A stretch of DNA of 64,000 nt from Mesodorylaimus sp. YZB2_4 (Eukaryota; Nematoda; Enoplea; Dorylaimida; Dorylaimidae): the NCBI GenBank assembly GCA_030248295.1, contig JASANH010000082.1:62001-126000 (forward strand), in the 5' to 3' direction. This document shows positions 32,977-46,216 of the stretch, piece by piece. A model generated the notes under the pieces. It was not told the origin of the DNA. It made no database searches and saw nothing but the letters and a program-made list of their open reading frames with translations. Position 1 is the stretch's first letter. Each line of letters begins with the position of its first letter. The position numbers were made by a program, and so were the translations under genes.

Positions 32977-34949
32977 TCAACAGCAACGCCAGGACCTGGA
33001 GTCGCTGTCGAAACTGGCCACACTATCACGCGACACCATACTTTCAGTGATCAACTGATTTTGAACCAAATGACTGGCAACAGCTCGGAATACTTCTTCG
33101 ATACCTGCGCACAAAAAGACATGATTTCCTGTTCATTGCACGCGTGCCAAATGTGCTGGTTGGTCTTCTTAAGTGCGAGCGCCAGTGCAAGGTGCAACTG
33201 CAGTATGCTGTATGGCCATCTCTCTACACACGTCCATCTACAGTATAACATCCGGCATGTGATTCAGAGACTGACCTTTGACCTTTGGCAGCCTAGGCCG
33301 CAGATAGTTTACGCAGGAAGCATAAAACTCACATTAGCTGGACTTACAATCGGTATGCTGGCGGCTCACACAGAAGAGCGGTGTTCGCAAGCCACATCCA
33401 AGAGTCCCTCCGCATGCAATGGCCAATATGAGCCCAGCAGGCAGTTACTGTGCATTTCCCGATTATAACTTATGCACGCAATACCTTTATTTGTCATCGC
33501 AGACGTCTCCACGAACAACGCACCCACTGAATCAGCGTACTCGCGGCCAGCCGATGTCTTCACGTCTCGTCTCTCCTCCATATCACTCTTGTTGCCGATA
33601 ATGCACATCACGATCGGTTGATCGACCTTGTGCCTGATTTCTAAATGGACAATCCCAACTTGTAAACGGACACGGGCCCGGGAAATTTGCCGATACCGTA
33701 GAGTAGACTATGGGGAAAACCACATGCAATAGGTGTTGCCCTACAGAGACCGTGCACAGTGAAACCAGCGCACCCAGGCGGCGGGGGACATGAGAGACCG
33801 AAGTTTCTCGGATAAAAAATGACTATACCTGCCGGGGAACATCAACCAGAATGGTTGACGTCTCCAAGCCAGGGGAGACTATTACTCTCCCGACCGTCAG
33901 GAATGCTGGTTATAACAGGACTTAATCGATATGCTACAGCAGGCTCAGCCAAACAAGTGAGGACACAGCAAGCCGAGTTGACCTCATTTCTGAACAGCTC
34001 TGTCCACGCTTACCTTCGACCCAAGACCGCAAAGCGGAAAAACTATCCTTGCTAGTTATATCGTACACGATTAAAGCGGCGTTCGTATTCCTGTAGTACA
34101 TCGGAGCCTAAAAACGCCCGATCGAGCCTATCATCCAGCCACTGGTCATCCATCAGCTTACCATGGCCCGAAATCGTTCTTGACCCGCCGTGTCCCAGAT
34201 TTGCATTTGTATCTTTACATTATTGATCACACTGAAAGGAACACCTTCTAGATTCCAGATATGCGCATATAACCAAGAACTTGCGCCCCTGGGATCACCG
34301 CTCTGATGTACTATCCACTATACCTCCTATAATCTTGATATCGTTTGGGCTTTTGTATGTATGCATAGTATTTGTGTGCTTCACCCCTAAGTGCGTTTCA
34401 CAATGCTTGGTGAGTACATGACATGACATGGCTCAAATTTTTGATCAAATGCTACTACGTTTTATCACATCACCAAACGTAGATAACCTTGAGCATCTTT
34501 CTATTCAATCTTATTTCAGAACCATGAACAAGTTGAAGAAGGGAATGCATATTAGACCTGCCTACCCTGCCAAGCGGCCCTACGAAGCGGTTGCGTACGC
34601 TGCTCGTTCCAAGTCTGCCCCCTTATCGCGTGGCAGGGTGATCAGGTCTCCACAAAGACATTACTTACATTTCCGTTTTGCAAAACGAAGCGCCGATGGT
34701 GGGACTGATTTGAGTACTGAAGCCTTGGCCGTTATGACGTAAGAGAATACTGGTCTTGCCCACACCTGCAAAATTAATGGATGACCGAATCGATCAAATG
34801 TTCGTCTTGCACGCAAACCTACAGGCCATAAAACCAGCCACCACTCTCATTTACCGACCCCAATCAGAGCTAGACAGGTACCCGTCGAACATCATCTACT
34901 TACCCGTAGCACCAACAAGGACCACTTTGGCAATCATCGGCTTCGACAT
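32977..34949 (-). CDS. Rab-family small GTPase (Rab5/21/22-like)
   Basis: Prenylated GTPase of vesicle transport. Six exons fit in phase: 34904-34949, 34669-34765, 34162-34231, 34014-34107, 33485-33640 and 32977-33104, giving 196 residues. P-loop GATGVGKTS, switch [17 protein letters not shown], Rab signature [18 protein letters not shown], guanine specificity NKSD, then [12 protein letters not shown]. The C-terminus ends RSWRCC, a double-cysteine geranylgeranylation site. PTIGASF, APMYYR and the YA-S-GA--VETSA block are closest to the Rab22/31 and Rab5/21 endosomal group, but exact orthology is unclear. Oddity: the G5 motif is ETSAM where nearly all Rabs have ETSAK, whose Lys contacts guanine. 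Confidence 0.9.
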
Positions 34950-35810
34950 TTCCAGCCCGACAACTCCGTTTTCATGCCCTGAAACTACATCACCTCATCG
35001 CCATACTTTGTCCTTACCCAGTCAAGAATCCAGCCGCACAAGCAGCATCCAGACACCACCACTTCTCACACCACGACCCCACCTTTACTTATAAATAGGA
35101 TCCAGGTAACATAGAGCAGTGTACAGCGTGAGACAATACACAGACAAGTCTCAATACAATCGAATGGGCACGACCAACAGGACCCTCAGTGCTGATCCGA
35201 TATGCACAGCGTCAGAACTGAGACCTTCCTGATGAGAGGAAGTAATAATACAAGACAACGGCACGGCACCACAGCTAAGTCAGGCCCTAAGCAAGGCGCT
35301 GGAACAGGTTATTATTGCTCCACAGTCAAGTCACGTGCGACCCTAATTAGTCAACAGTCAGTCCACTCACTCACGGAAGAATGTCAGCGCACAAAACCTA
35401 AGGCCACGCTAAAACAAAATCATGCATGACAAAGTCCTAATCATTCATACAATTTTATTCCCCTAAAAGCTGGTGATAAAAATGATAAAAATTGTTCAAC
35501 TGAGCAACCTGAACACAAAAATACAAGGTGACCGGAGGCTAGATCATGTGCAAGCACCACGATAAACACTCAAAAAAGTGGCCTTCCTACGACGAACTCA
35601 AAGCCAAACAGTCTCAAACACGTAATACTCTTCAAGCTGCATTCGCTCAATTTGAAAAAACGCGTAAAACTTATCAAAATGTAAAGTCGATTTATTGAAT
35701 AGAGACCCAAGAAAATTACTTTTTCGAAAATTCAAAGCCAAGATTCCAACTCACATTCTTCTTCGCACACCATCCTTTTCGTTGACTGGCGACATCGGAT
35801 ACTGACGTAG
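34950..35810. other. Region between Rab and engulfment-receptor genes
   Basis: No gene seen. Both neighbours are on the minus strand. It should hold the Rab promoter and the receptor 3' untranslated region. Confidence 0.5.
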
Positions 35811-38800
35811 TTACAGAAACTTCCGACCGCCTTCCGTCCCACCAATCTTCTCATACTGATGTTTTCCCGTGTCACTAGGGAATACTGGATCAGAATAGAC
35901 TTCGTCCTCTAAAATCCCCGATTATTAGTCCCACCACACATCGACCTGACCCTCACTCAGGACTCACCTGACTCGGAATCACAGTCATGGTTGGGAAGAT
36001 TGATCCGCAATTTTGAGGGAGATCCTTGCGCATAGCCACCCACCACCCCCATTGACGACGTAGCACCATCAGCGCCATCGTTGAAATAGTTTAATCGTTT
36101 GTTCTTTCCTGCAGCGATCGGGTTGTAAACTGGATTCTCGAACTCGTTAACGTCCGGTCCATCGGCCACCATCGACGCCGCCTGGTATTCTTTGGAATTG
36201 TATCTAAAAGATGAAGCACAAATCTTGCTATCAACATCCCTTTCCAAAGGGGTCTTCTAAGATCTCTTTGTTGACTTCGATTTTCACTAAATTGCACTGA
36301 TCAGATTGCAAGTGTTCCAAGCCCAACTCACGTTACAGTGGGAAAATCCGGGTCCTTTTCTCGCATATACTTCCTCCGATAATAAAGCACGAGAACGACC
36401 AAGATCACGATCAGCAGGACAGATAGGACGACAACTATTGGCACAGTGACACTCGAACCACTTCCATCTTCTGGATAAACCGAAGCCAAATTTCCGACTA
36501 AAAACACAAACCTCCTATCCAGTCAGTCCACAAAACCTTGGTCTCTTACCTTCGGGACAGTTCTTGCCCTTGATACAACATCCAACGATCGAGTCACACA
36601 TCTCGCCAGCCGCGCTATCGCACTGGCAACTGCTGGAGCAATTGACACCGTACGTATTTTTAGGACAGGCTAAAAACCACAACCGTCGGTTACGATGCAT
36701 CAAACCAGGGCAGTGCTCTTACGAATGTCGCACGATGCTCCCATAAAGCCAGGCCTGCACACACACGCGCCAGTAACCGGATGACAGTTCTTGGCATTCT
36801 CGCTGCAAACGCAGCGACTCTTGCAGTCGAACCCGTACGTATTCGTTGGACAATAATGCTCGCAATTAGGACCATGCAGTCCAGCCGGGCATCGACACGC
36901 GCCATTGGTTACATTGCAAACGGCTCCGTACGGACAGTCGCACGAGTTCATGCAACCATCGCCCCTAAACGAAGCCAGTTCATTACACCAACTAAAGAAT
37001 CTACCCAGCAAGACTTACCAGGACCCAGCAGGGCACGAATGTTCGCACCGCATGCCGTAATAGCCTGACATGCACATACATCGCCCATCGCGCGCTTTGC
37101 ACTCTCCGTTCACGCAAGGAGCGCACGTCTGACTGCACTTGAAACCGAATCGTCCAGCGGGACATGCTAAAGCAGAAATACTGCGCCTAGGACCAAAAAC
37201 ATTGCATGGGGACAACCATCGCCAGAAACGATTACCTTCTGAACACCTCTCGCCCGTCTTCCCAGGCACGCACTGGCATGCGCCGCTGATATGATGACAG
37301 AATCCAGAGTCCAAGTCGCAATCGCACGTCTTATTACACTTGGCCCCGTACTTGCCTCTCGGGCAACCTATGAAAACACAGCAACTCCAATGATTCAGTT
37401 CCAAAACGTCAAAACAGCACTGTCTCACCTGACTCGCAACGAATACCATGGAAACCAGTTTTACACAAACAAGAGCCAGTTGCTGAATCGCAGGCTCCAT
37501 CATCGTCCGAATTAATACTCGTACAACCAGGACACTTTTGAGTGCAGCCTCTTCCGTATTTTCCCCGAGAACAGCCTACACATTCAAAAAAGGCATCGTC
37601 ATTGTTTTCCACACTAGCTAAACACTGAATCAAGCACTCACGACTCTCGCATCGCATCCCGATAAAGCCATCGTTACACACGCACTTGCCATCATCTTGC
37701 TCGCAACTGCCCGATCCATCAGCATTACAGTCGCATCGACGATCGCAATTTTTACCCCAATACCCATTTGGACATCGACTACTGCATCTCAGACCTGAAT
37801 AAAAACCCATCTAGTCATGGAAATCAGACATTCGGTCAGGTCAACTTACCATACCATCCCGTCTTGCATCTACACTGGCCCGTCGCGGCATCGCATCCAT
37901 CAGCGTTGCTGGAACAACCGCAATCTTGCATACAATCCAGACCGTACTTCCCGCTCTGAAACAGTCCGTCCATTAGTAACACACCAAACGCACACACGAT
38001 CAGACACATTTTCTCACCAGGCATTTCGTTTCACATCGTTCTCCAGTGAAACCAGGACCACAAATGCATTTACCGCTCTTGGCATCACACCCAGCCCCAT
38101 TCATACCTGAAACGAAAGGCTGCAATTCATGCCCAACAAAGACATAAGAAAAAATTCTTACATTCGCAAGTGGAATTACACAAAAGTCCGTAATGGCCAG
38201 CTCGGCACGGCAGATCGCAGTGGATTCCCTCTAGGCCGGGTTCTGTACAGTTACATTCGCCAGTCGATGAAACGCAGATGGCATCGTTGCTGCACTGACA
38301 CCTCAAACATGAATGAAAACATTCAAGATCATTGTACGCTCGCCCCATGGCCTAGTGGGTTAGACGTCTGCCTACCACGCCAGGTGCGCAGTAACGGCCG
38401 AGTGTTCGACTACCGGCCCAGTAAATCGCCTTGTGCAACGTATCCCCTCACCCTCGAGCACGCATACCTGTGTTTGGTGACATAACGAGTTCCCAGTTCA
38501 TCACCCACATTCCACTACGGTCCTAGGAGCCCCCTTCTGGCCACTACAACCAACCAGCACTCACTTCAGTTCGCACCCGCGGCCATAATATCCACTCGGA
38601 CACTCGTCTTCGCACCTGCAACAGAAATTCTTTTACGATGTCAGATCATCGATTATAAAACAAGCAAACCGTACGTGTCTCCCATAAATCCTGGAAGGCA
38701 GTGGCACTCGCCTTTTTCTGGGTCGCAAAATGCGTCGTTCTAAAACAAGGAACAGGACATCTTCCCACTGACCATTTCCTAATCGCCAAGGAATACTTAC

Positions 38801-41141
38801 TTTGCACTGGCACACCTTCCCACATCGATCGCCATACATATACCTGGAAAAATCGGACATTCAAAAACGATAACCCCCGCCCCCCAGCAAGCTTAACTTA
38901 CGTGGGACAAGGCTCGCCACAAGTGGGGCCCGTCCATCCGGCTTTGCACCGACAACGTCCCAAACTTGGATCGCACCTAAAACAGCCAAATTGATCAGCA
39001 AAATAGCATTGCTCCCAAAAACAGGGTCCTTACATGGCCGTGTGGCCCATAACGCAAGGACAAACCAGCGCGCACAAATCTCCGTATCTGTCCGCCGGGC
39101 ATTCTATAATCAACATCACATAGCCACTCACTAGCCAAGCTAGTCAAGCCAACAATGAGCGATCCGCCTGCTCGATTAACAGTCTGAATTTTCCACGCTT
39201 TATCTACCTGGAAATCATCGTTCGTGGCAGACTGAAATGACCCAGCCCCATCCCTCAGATCCATACAAATTTCCACCCCAGGTTCCGAAGCCCCGTATCT
39301 GTTTGGGGAGAGCTGATGGACAGCAATGGCGAGGGATCGGCTTAGTTTGGGGAGGCGTGGCGCCATGCTAAATTCATTTTTGGTCTGATCAGCCGGATGG
39401 GGATCGATCGAAGCTGGGTCAAAAATGACTTACGCTTCTTTTCGCACTTCTCTCCGATAATACCCTTCGGGCAAATGCACTTGCCACTGGTCACGTCGCA
39501 CGTGGCTCCATTATCGCAGCTGCAATTCCTACTGCATCCAGCACCGTACGTTCCAACTGGACAGGGAGTCTCGCATTGAAGACCGGAATAGCCATCAGCG
39601 CAAATACACGCGCCCGATATCGGATCGCACCTCGCTCCATTCTTGCACGAACATCGTTGCTTGCACTCCAGACCATACGTCCCTTCATCGCATTCGTCCG
39701 CGCAGGTTGGCCCCTAGCCAAAGACAATCACTTCATTAACACATGAGGCCTCGTGCAAAGTTTTTTCAAACCATACCTTCCATCCTGGACTACAAGTACA
39801 CACACCAGTCGCAGCGCTGCAGTTTCCATTCACGCATTTGCAGGGCAGCTTGCAATCGGGTCCGTGACCACCTTCGCACTGTCTTTCGCACCTGAAACAC
39901 AATTCCCGTCAGTGGGACCACCAAAAAAATCGATAAACAACTTACAAGACTCCAGTAAATCCGGGTCCGCACTTGCACGCCCCAGAAACCGGCTCGCATT
40001 TACCATTGTTCAAACCTATCAATACATACTTTCACATCCCACCTAAACCCTCCTCAGACGAAGCTGACTTACAGTGACACTTGTAAGTGCAATCTTGACC
40101 ATAGTATCCCTGAAATCACATCCGTCATCATACCCTCCACTCGGCCCTACCAGGCTCACTCACCTGCTCACAAACCTTGGCGCACTTGTCCCCACGATAG
40201 CCGGGTCTGCAGAAACAACGTCCCGTTTCCGGATCACAAGATGCTCCGTTCTGACACTACACAACACACAAGTAGAACATCCTTGGGCAACTAGGCCAGT
40301 CACTTCATTATCTCGCAATTCAATTTGCAATCTTCCCCGTATCGATTGAACGCACAACCTAAAATAAGAGACCGCTTTGAATGTCATTTCTACAACAAAC
40401 CACGCCATCATGCGCTCCGTCGCTCCCGAAGCGAGCTTTCCTAATCAACACTCGAGTCCCACTTCACCCAGGCTTCATTCGCCCATCACTTACTCTTCTG
40501 ACACGTAGCACCGCCCCAACCGGGAAAGCAAGAACAAGTATCCGGTGCTGTGCAGTTTCCGTGAATACACGCGTGTTGGCAGGTAGCTGAAAGGAAGAAA
40601 ACCAATTTCTCATAACATGACAAGTTGTCCAAGAAATATCAATAGACGCGCTCTTTCCCCGTCATTCCTGCCAGCTCGAACAAACGGCCCTATCCAGTTT
40701 TATAAAAAATACATACCCACACAAAAAGCATTCACTTCTCGAAACCCCTCGCAACATTCCACTTGCAATTCAGTCACAGTTTCTGTCTCGTTCCGAAACG
40801 ATGGTTTATATCCGACCCTAAAAACAATCACCGAGTTCTATTCGCCTCAAAACTACTCTCTACCAAACCTTACTTCCGCCTTTCGCATTTGAATCCACTG
40901 GTTATGTCCAGACAGAATTCATAAGTACGATATACGAACGGTCGATCATAGGGAACCGAGCGAATCTTCTCTTTCCTATAAACAAACCAAACAGGTGAAA
41001 CCATGAAAACATGCTGCCATCAGACACTTACTGCACTCGTTTCGTGCAAACATGGTCGCCCTGCAGCTCCGATGATCCGTCAGACACGGCAAGAATAAAA
41101 AAGATCACAAAAATAGAACGACCAAGACCAATCTTGCCCAT
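35811..41141 (-). CDS. CED-1/Draper/MEGF10-type engulfment receptor
   Basis: Single-pass receptor that recognises dying cells and drives phagocytosis in this family. ATG at 41141 follows a TTTTAG acceptor by 4 bases. The protein starts with a signal peptide ([15 protein letters not shown]), then an EMI domain ([39 protein letters not shown]), followed by many EGF-like repeats of the eight-cysteine laminin type (for example [39 protein letters not shown]) spread over about 20 exons. Near the C-terminus come the membrane helix [19 protein letters not shown] with basic stop RRKYMREKD, and a cytoplasmic tail with FENPVYNP (NPxY, the site bound by CED-6/GULP) and HQYEKI (YxxI/L type). It ends GGRKFL. 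The order EMI-EGF-TM-NPxY identifies the family. An intron holds a SINE at 38341-38489. Confidence 0.93.
38341..38489 (+). repeat. SINE family B, tRNA-headed copy
   Basis: Starts CATGGCCTAGTGGGTTAGACG, in which TGGCCTAGTGGG is a perfect tRNA A box. GTGTTCGACTACC, a B-box-like core, follows at tRNA spacing, then a body shared with 2788-2911. Antisense within an intron of the engulfment receptor gene. Confidence 0.6.
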
Positions 41142-43418
41142 TTTCCTAAAACAAACCAGCGAACTCCTACTACAATAAGCATCAATGGCCATTTCAACCC
41201 CCCAAGTCCATTATTCACTTCTATCAGACTTAATTCTCCTAACGCGCTTACTCAAAATTTCAAAAACGAGTTTATAAAAACCAATCTTACTCGTCCAAAA
41301 CTCGATATATGACAATTCTTTTACACAAAATGAACAAATCTCCTAACCAGCTGGCCGACTGTCAATCCTATGACACATACAAGCGCGCAAGGTCTAACTT
41401 TCTCCTCACTCTACTAACTTAAAACCGGTCGACTCCCTGTTGCTCGCCTTGCCTACCAGAGATAAATCGAAACACGTAGGCAACTTTACGAAAAAACCCA
41501 TCACATCAGGTTCACCCACAAAACTCAACTCACAAGTCAGGCAAAATGTGCAACGACGCAATTACATTTCATGAATAGTGCTCCCCAAAAATAACGCTCG
41601 ATGAGCAACTAATGACACTGGCCAGATACCCGTCACAGCCATTCAACACCATAAACGGCTAGACGACAACACTCGGACACTCCCCCCCCCCCACTGGGCG
41701 ATGCGTCATACGCTAATAATGACGCACCAACACCCTGCCTTCCTCGGCCCGCCCCTCGTCCCAACAAACAGAAGTGTCATGACAGACGAGACGAGCAAGG
41801 ATGCCTGTTTTAGGTGCCATTTTCCTAAACACTTTGCGGTTACCGTAATCCGTACACGCGTGCATAAACGCGGCAATATGAATTGGACTGCTCACACGGC
41901 TACCCAGCACAGCATCGCAAAGCAACCATTTAAATTTGAACTGCATGTCATGTCCTACTTCATCCATAGCCAAGCACTCGAGGGCTAAGGAACACAACAG
42001 TAGATTGATAATCACTTTTACTTAGGCGGCAAGTATGGGCAGGGGGGGAGGGGGTAGGGGGTAAGCCTCCCTTGTTGGGCCGGCCAGGACATCGACCCCT
42101 TCCTCTTGGAACCCCCCCCCCCCTTGCTCAGGTCCAGCCCTGGCCTCTAAGCACAGGCCAATTGTCCAGCCAACCTACAGTACTGTATGTCAACAGTCAT
42201 ACAACTCACTCACTCGACTCGACCCAAACCTGACCTGTCTCACACGCAATCAGATCAGGCTTAGGCGATCTGATCTGATCTCTACCCCCTCCCTCTTCCC
42301 CCTCACCCCTCCTCCCCCCAAAGCCCCCTCCAACCCAGCCGACCTTGCCCATACTTGCCAGGCGGGAGTCGAGCCCTCCCCTGTAAGTGCGCACTGAGCG
42401 CGAGGCCACGACCCGAGTACCACACAGACAGACTGCCAAGGAAGGACTTGACGGATTTCGCCTTTCAGTTCACCGATCATCGGTATCTTCATTATGTCCA
42501 TGTAAGACTCCCAATCGGGTGGGCTTGTGCACCAGTGACCTTGAGGACACCATCTTCTGAAACTGATCCCCCGCACAGCTCACTGGTGAAAGCACAAAGC
42601 CAGACCTCACCTGCCACGAGTCTCCGATCCGATCCCCCAGCAGCACGTAAATCAGTCGCACTCGATTCTAAAAGGCAACCACAATGTCACTCGCATTCCA
42701 CCTCCATCGCTATGCTTATTTCCCATTCCATCAACACAACCAACTTTTAATATATCGAATGCCCAATTTAACCATGCAAACAACTTGACATGATTATCGA
42801 TTTAACACCAACAGGTCAGTTATGACAGTTACATCAACGACATCATGGACACTGGGTGTTGGCAGGCGGACTGCGGATGAGAGCCATCAAGCCTGCCTAG
42901 CCGTAAATGGCAACCCGATTCATAATTTTTGCATGCATGCCAGCAAAGCTGTGTTTTACGTTTTGGCTTTGAGACTACTGTACGTGTGTTTAGGCTATAT
43001 GTATACTCCTGGCACAATGCCTAAAATAAGACAAGAAAATGTTAACATTAACATTAGTCCACCAAACTAACTCAGCTGCCTGTTCAAGATTGTCTTATAA
43101 AAAAGGTTACTTCATTATTCCATTATGAGGGCGCCAATTAGAGGAAAACACAAATCCACGAAAAACACACAACTACACATTTAACGTCAAATCAACGAGG
43201 CGCCTATAATTTCCATAAGTACCGTGCAGACTCCTCCGCCTCTCAAATTTTCTTTAGCCCCTTGACAAAACGATCGTTTAACTTTCCTGTTTCGATTTAT
43301 ACCTGTAAGTAAGCAACAGACTTATCATTTAGGTCCAGCGATTACTTTTCATATTACTCTCAGTTATTCCAAAACACAATCACCTCCTCAGCGACGTACC
43401 TGCAACATTTCATGTAAG
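41142..43418. other. Intergenic region upstream of engulfment receptor
   Basis: No gene seen in 2.3 kb. It holds the receptor promoter, the second G/C-tract inverted-repeat element (42028-42361) and the 3' untranslated region of the Sam68-like gene. An open frame at 41701-41988 lacks any motif. Confidence 0.5.
42028..42361. mobile_element. G/C-tract inverted-repeat element, copy 2
   Basis: Terminal inverted repeats GGCAAGTATGGGCA (left) and CTTGCCCATACTTGCC (right) match the copy at 21191-21428, as do the G-run/C-run interior and the GGCCAGGAC and CTCAGGTCCAGC blocks. This copy is about 100 bases longer. Confidence 0.65.
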
Positions 43419-45388
43419 TCAGTACGGAGCTGGGCGCGGCACACCGCGACCACGTCCCATTGGCGGTGGTGCTTTTCCACCGCCCGGCGGCATCGCACCA
43501 GGCGCACGTGTTGGTGGACCCGGCGGAACAGAACTGCTATGCTGATCTACAAGAGGGAGATGGTGATGCCATCTCCGACGACACGCTATGAAACAGTGCC
43601 AGCTTACTGTACTGACTGTAGTCGTAGCCGTACGGATAATTGTAAGAACTGCTGCTGCCATAGGTCGGAGGTGGTACTTGTGCGGGACCATTCGGAGGGC
43701 CCGGCGGAACACCTGATGGCGGCGGAATTGGTGGCACTGGCGGGCCAGGCGGCGGAGGAGCTTGGCCGCTTCCGTAACTGAAGACAACAAGCATATAACG
43801 TTAGTATCTCTCACTGCAGACTCCAATCCTCAGACTTACTGAGATGTCGGCTGAGGCGGCGGCGGAGCATTATGTTGGTAATCCCCTCCGTAGTTGCCGT
43901 AATCGTAACCCTAAACAGGCGCATTTCATTGTCACCCATCTCAGAAAGATAAACAACCACGTCTTACCGGATAAGTAACGTAATTTGGGGGCGGACCCGA
44001 CGGTGCGCTCGGAGGTGGTGGACCGCCAGCAGCTGGGCCTGGTGGTGTTTGAATCAAGTAGCCACGACCACGAGTTCCTCCACCACCACTACAAGAAAAC
44101 TATGTTCAGCCGCATATCAACGAAGTTACTGTAACATTACCGTGGACCACCTCTCGGACCTCCTCCTCGCATCGGCGGTGCCGTTCCCATCAACGAGCCG
44201 CGGATTCCTCCTCGTGAAGGACCGGATGGTGGCGAGATCACGTGTTTGCCCATATCCGCCATCTGTTGCATGTAAATATCGTCTTTCACCTGAAATATAA
44301 GCGGCTGTTGGTCCCAAAAACCACCAGAACTGTAAATCAACACGTACTGGTTGCAAATAGTACTGCAATTCGTTTAATACGTGAGCTATTTTCTGATACG
44401 CCATCGCAGGCGGGCCGGATGACTCTACTCTTACGAATAACGGGTCCTTCAGATGAGCATATTTCGGATCTCCAGAAGCCAGCAATTCTTCTTCCTAAAA
44501 ACCCACAAAGGGTTATAATGACCTTGCTTCAAGGACTTTCTTTCTCACTTTTGCTTTATCTCTGGAAGATCCTCGTCCCAGAATGAACAAGCGGCAACGA
44601 GTAGAATGAATCAAATTCTGTAACGTTTTTCCACCCGGACCGAGCAATTTTCCCACAAAATTGAACTACAAACAGGACTAACCTATTAAAAATTATCAGG
44701 TACAGGAGCCTTTTAAGGAATACCTTTGGATTTCGTTGCACTGGAACAAGAACTTTACGAACAATTTTTATCGGTTTTGGAATGTCGACCTCCAAATACT
44801 CTGGTTCGCTAAATGTCGACAAGCGTTCGATTTCTGAAAATTAACCGCGTTAGAACGCTTTAAAAATCAGAACTCTAACTCCACTTTTGTTTGCTTACCC
44901 GATCTAATTAATCGAAGTGCGTGCTTGTTTGCCACGGGATCCAACTTTGTAGCTTCCGCTTTTAATTCCTCAATTGTCGCCTGAGTAGTCGAATCCAACT
45001 CGAAGTGTTGATTGTCCATTCCACCGTGATCCGACTCGTAGGAAGATTGTTCAGGAGCTGTCCCATTTCCGCCAATAGGATTCGATTCTGCTTTCCCTAA
45101 ATGAGATAGGGGTCACAGTTTAAAATTTTATGGGGTAGAATCTGTCCGTATGGTCTACTTTTGGCGGCTACTGCATACTCTAATTCAAAACTAGGACCTG
45201 TTAAGGCATGCAAGAATCTTAGGGTGGGCCCACTTACGAAAAAGTAGAAACATAAATCTCGAAATTTACAAAAGAGCTTACTTACCGTACGAAACCTGAT
45301 GCCCATAATAAGATGCATTACTATCGTATTGATATCCCGATTCGTCGCCACCGCCGTAGCCCTCATTCGGCTCCTCTGTCGACGCCAT
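43419..45388 (-). CDS. Sam68/KHDRBS-like STAR-family KH RNA-binding protein
   Basis: Signal-responsive splicing regulator type. ATG at 45388 starts [20 protein letters not shown], a Tyr/Gly-rich N-terminus. The STAR region follows: a Qua1-like helix ([20 protein letters not shown]), [20 protein letters not shown], then the maxi-KH core [20 protein letters not shown] with [20 protein letters not shown] and [19 protein letters not shown], matching the GPxG loop and [18 protein letters not shown] signature of KHDRBS1. The C-terminal half has RG-rich parts ([24 protein letters not shown]) and long Pro-rich and Tyr-rich runs, as in Sam68. It ends [12 protein letters not shown]. Orthology within KHDRBS1-3 cannot be set. 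It is head-to-head with protein 4.1. Confidence 0.92.
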
Positions 45389-46216
45389 GTCCTCAAGATC
45401 TTTTGTTCGGTTTTACAAATCCTTTTTAGACTTTGGATAGGACACGTAAAGATGATTAAAAAGGTCGAGAAATCCTAAAATTTCGCCTCACGAAAAGTCT
45501 TGAGAAGCCGAGCCAAGAAAACGAAAACTGGAAAAAAGAAAAATTCGAGCGAATAACTGAATTCGCCACACACTTATGCTCCTCTGAAGTAAGGGGCTTA
45601 CAAAGCTCGAACTATATCTCACCTTTAAAGAATTTTTTCCTCTGGTTGATTTACGCGGATAAAACAAAAATACATGCGCCAGCAGTTTTTATAAGCCAGA
45701 AAATTTATAATTAATATTGCGCGTTTCCAGTTTGCCTTATTTTATTCTCGGGTGTGGTGATTCAATGAGTGAGGAATACTTCGACTATGCGACTGGCAGA
45801 GTCGGAACCAGCCGGTGGGAATTTTGCCTCCGATGTTTACCTTTATATTTGCTCTTTGGCGGCAGTCGGCGCGTCGGGGGCATTTCGTCGCCAGTTTTTT
45901 TGTGTCCAATGTTACATTAGGTGGGGCGCGATTTATAGGCACTCAACATTTCCGGTTTTTTGTCACCCAGCGCGTCAGGTCCTAACGTTTGCTGGTGTTT
46001 TGGAATATACGCGTGCGATAGAGGCCCATTGTATGTGTATATTTATATACCTATGTACAAACCAGCCCGTACGCCCAAAAGTTACTAATCGACCAGCCGA
46101 AACGAAAGTTATTGTGAAAGGTTGTTTAGATTGAAATTCACGCTCTGATTTTAGATATTTTAGGGCTTGCAACAGTAACGCGTAGTTTTCAGTGAAAGCA
46201 TTTCGTAGTTCGAAGT
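45389..46216. other. Bidirectional promoter region, Sam68-like and protein 4.1
   Basis: An 828-base gap between divergent starts. No gene seen. A TAGTTTTCAG acceptor ends 26 bases before the protein 4.1 ATG, consistent with trans-splicing or a 5' intron. Confidence 0.5.

Noticed and set aside
36560-38100. Long plus-strand open frames within the engulfment receptor region
   Set aside because: They are shadows of the EGF-repeat exons on the minus strand and have no family similarity.
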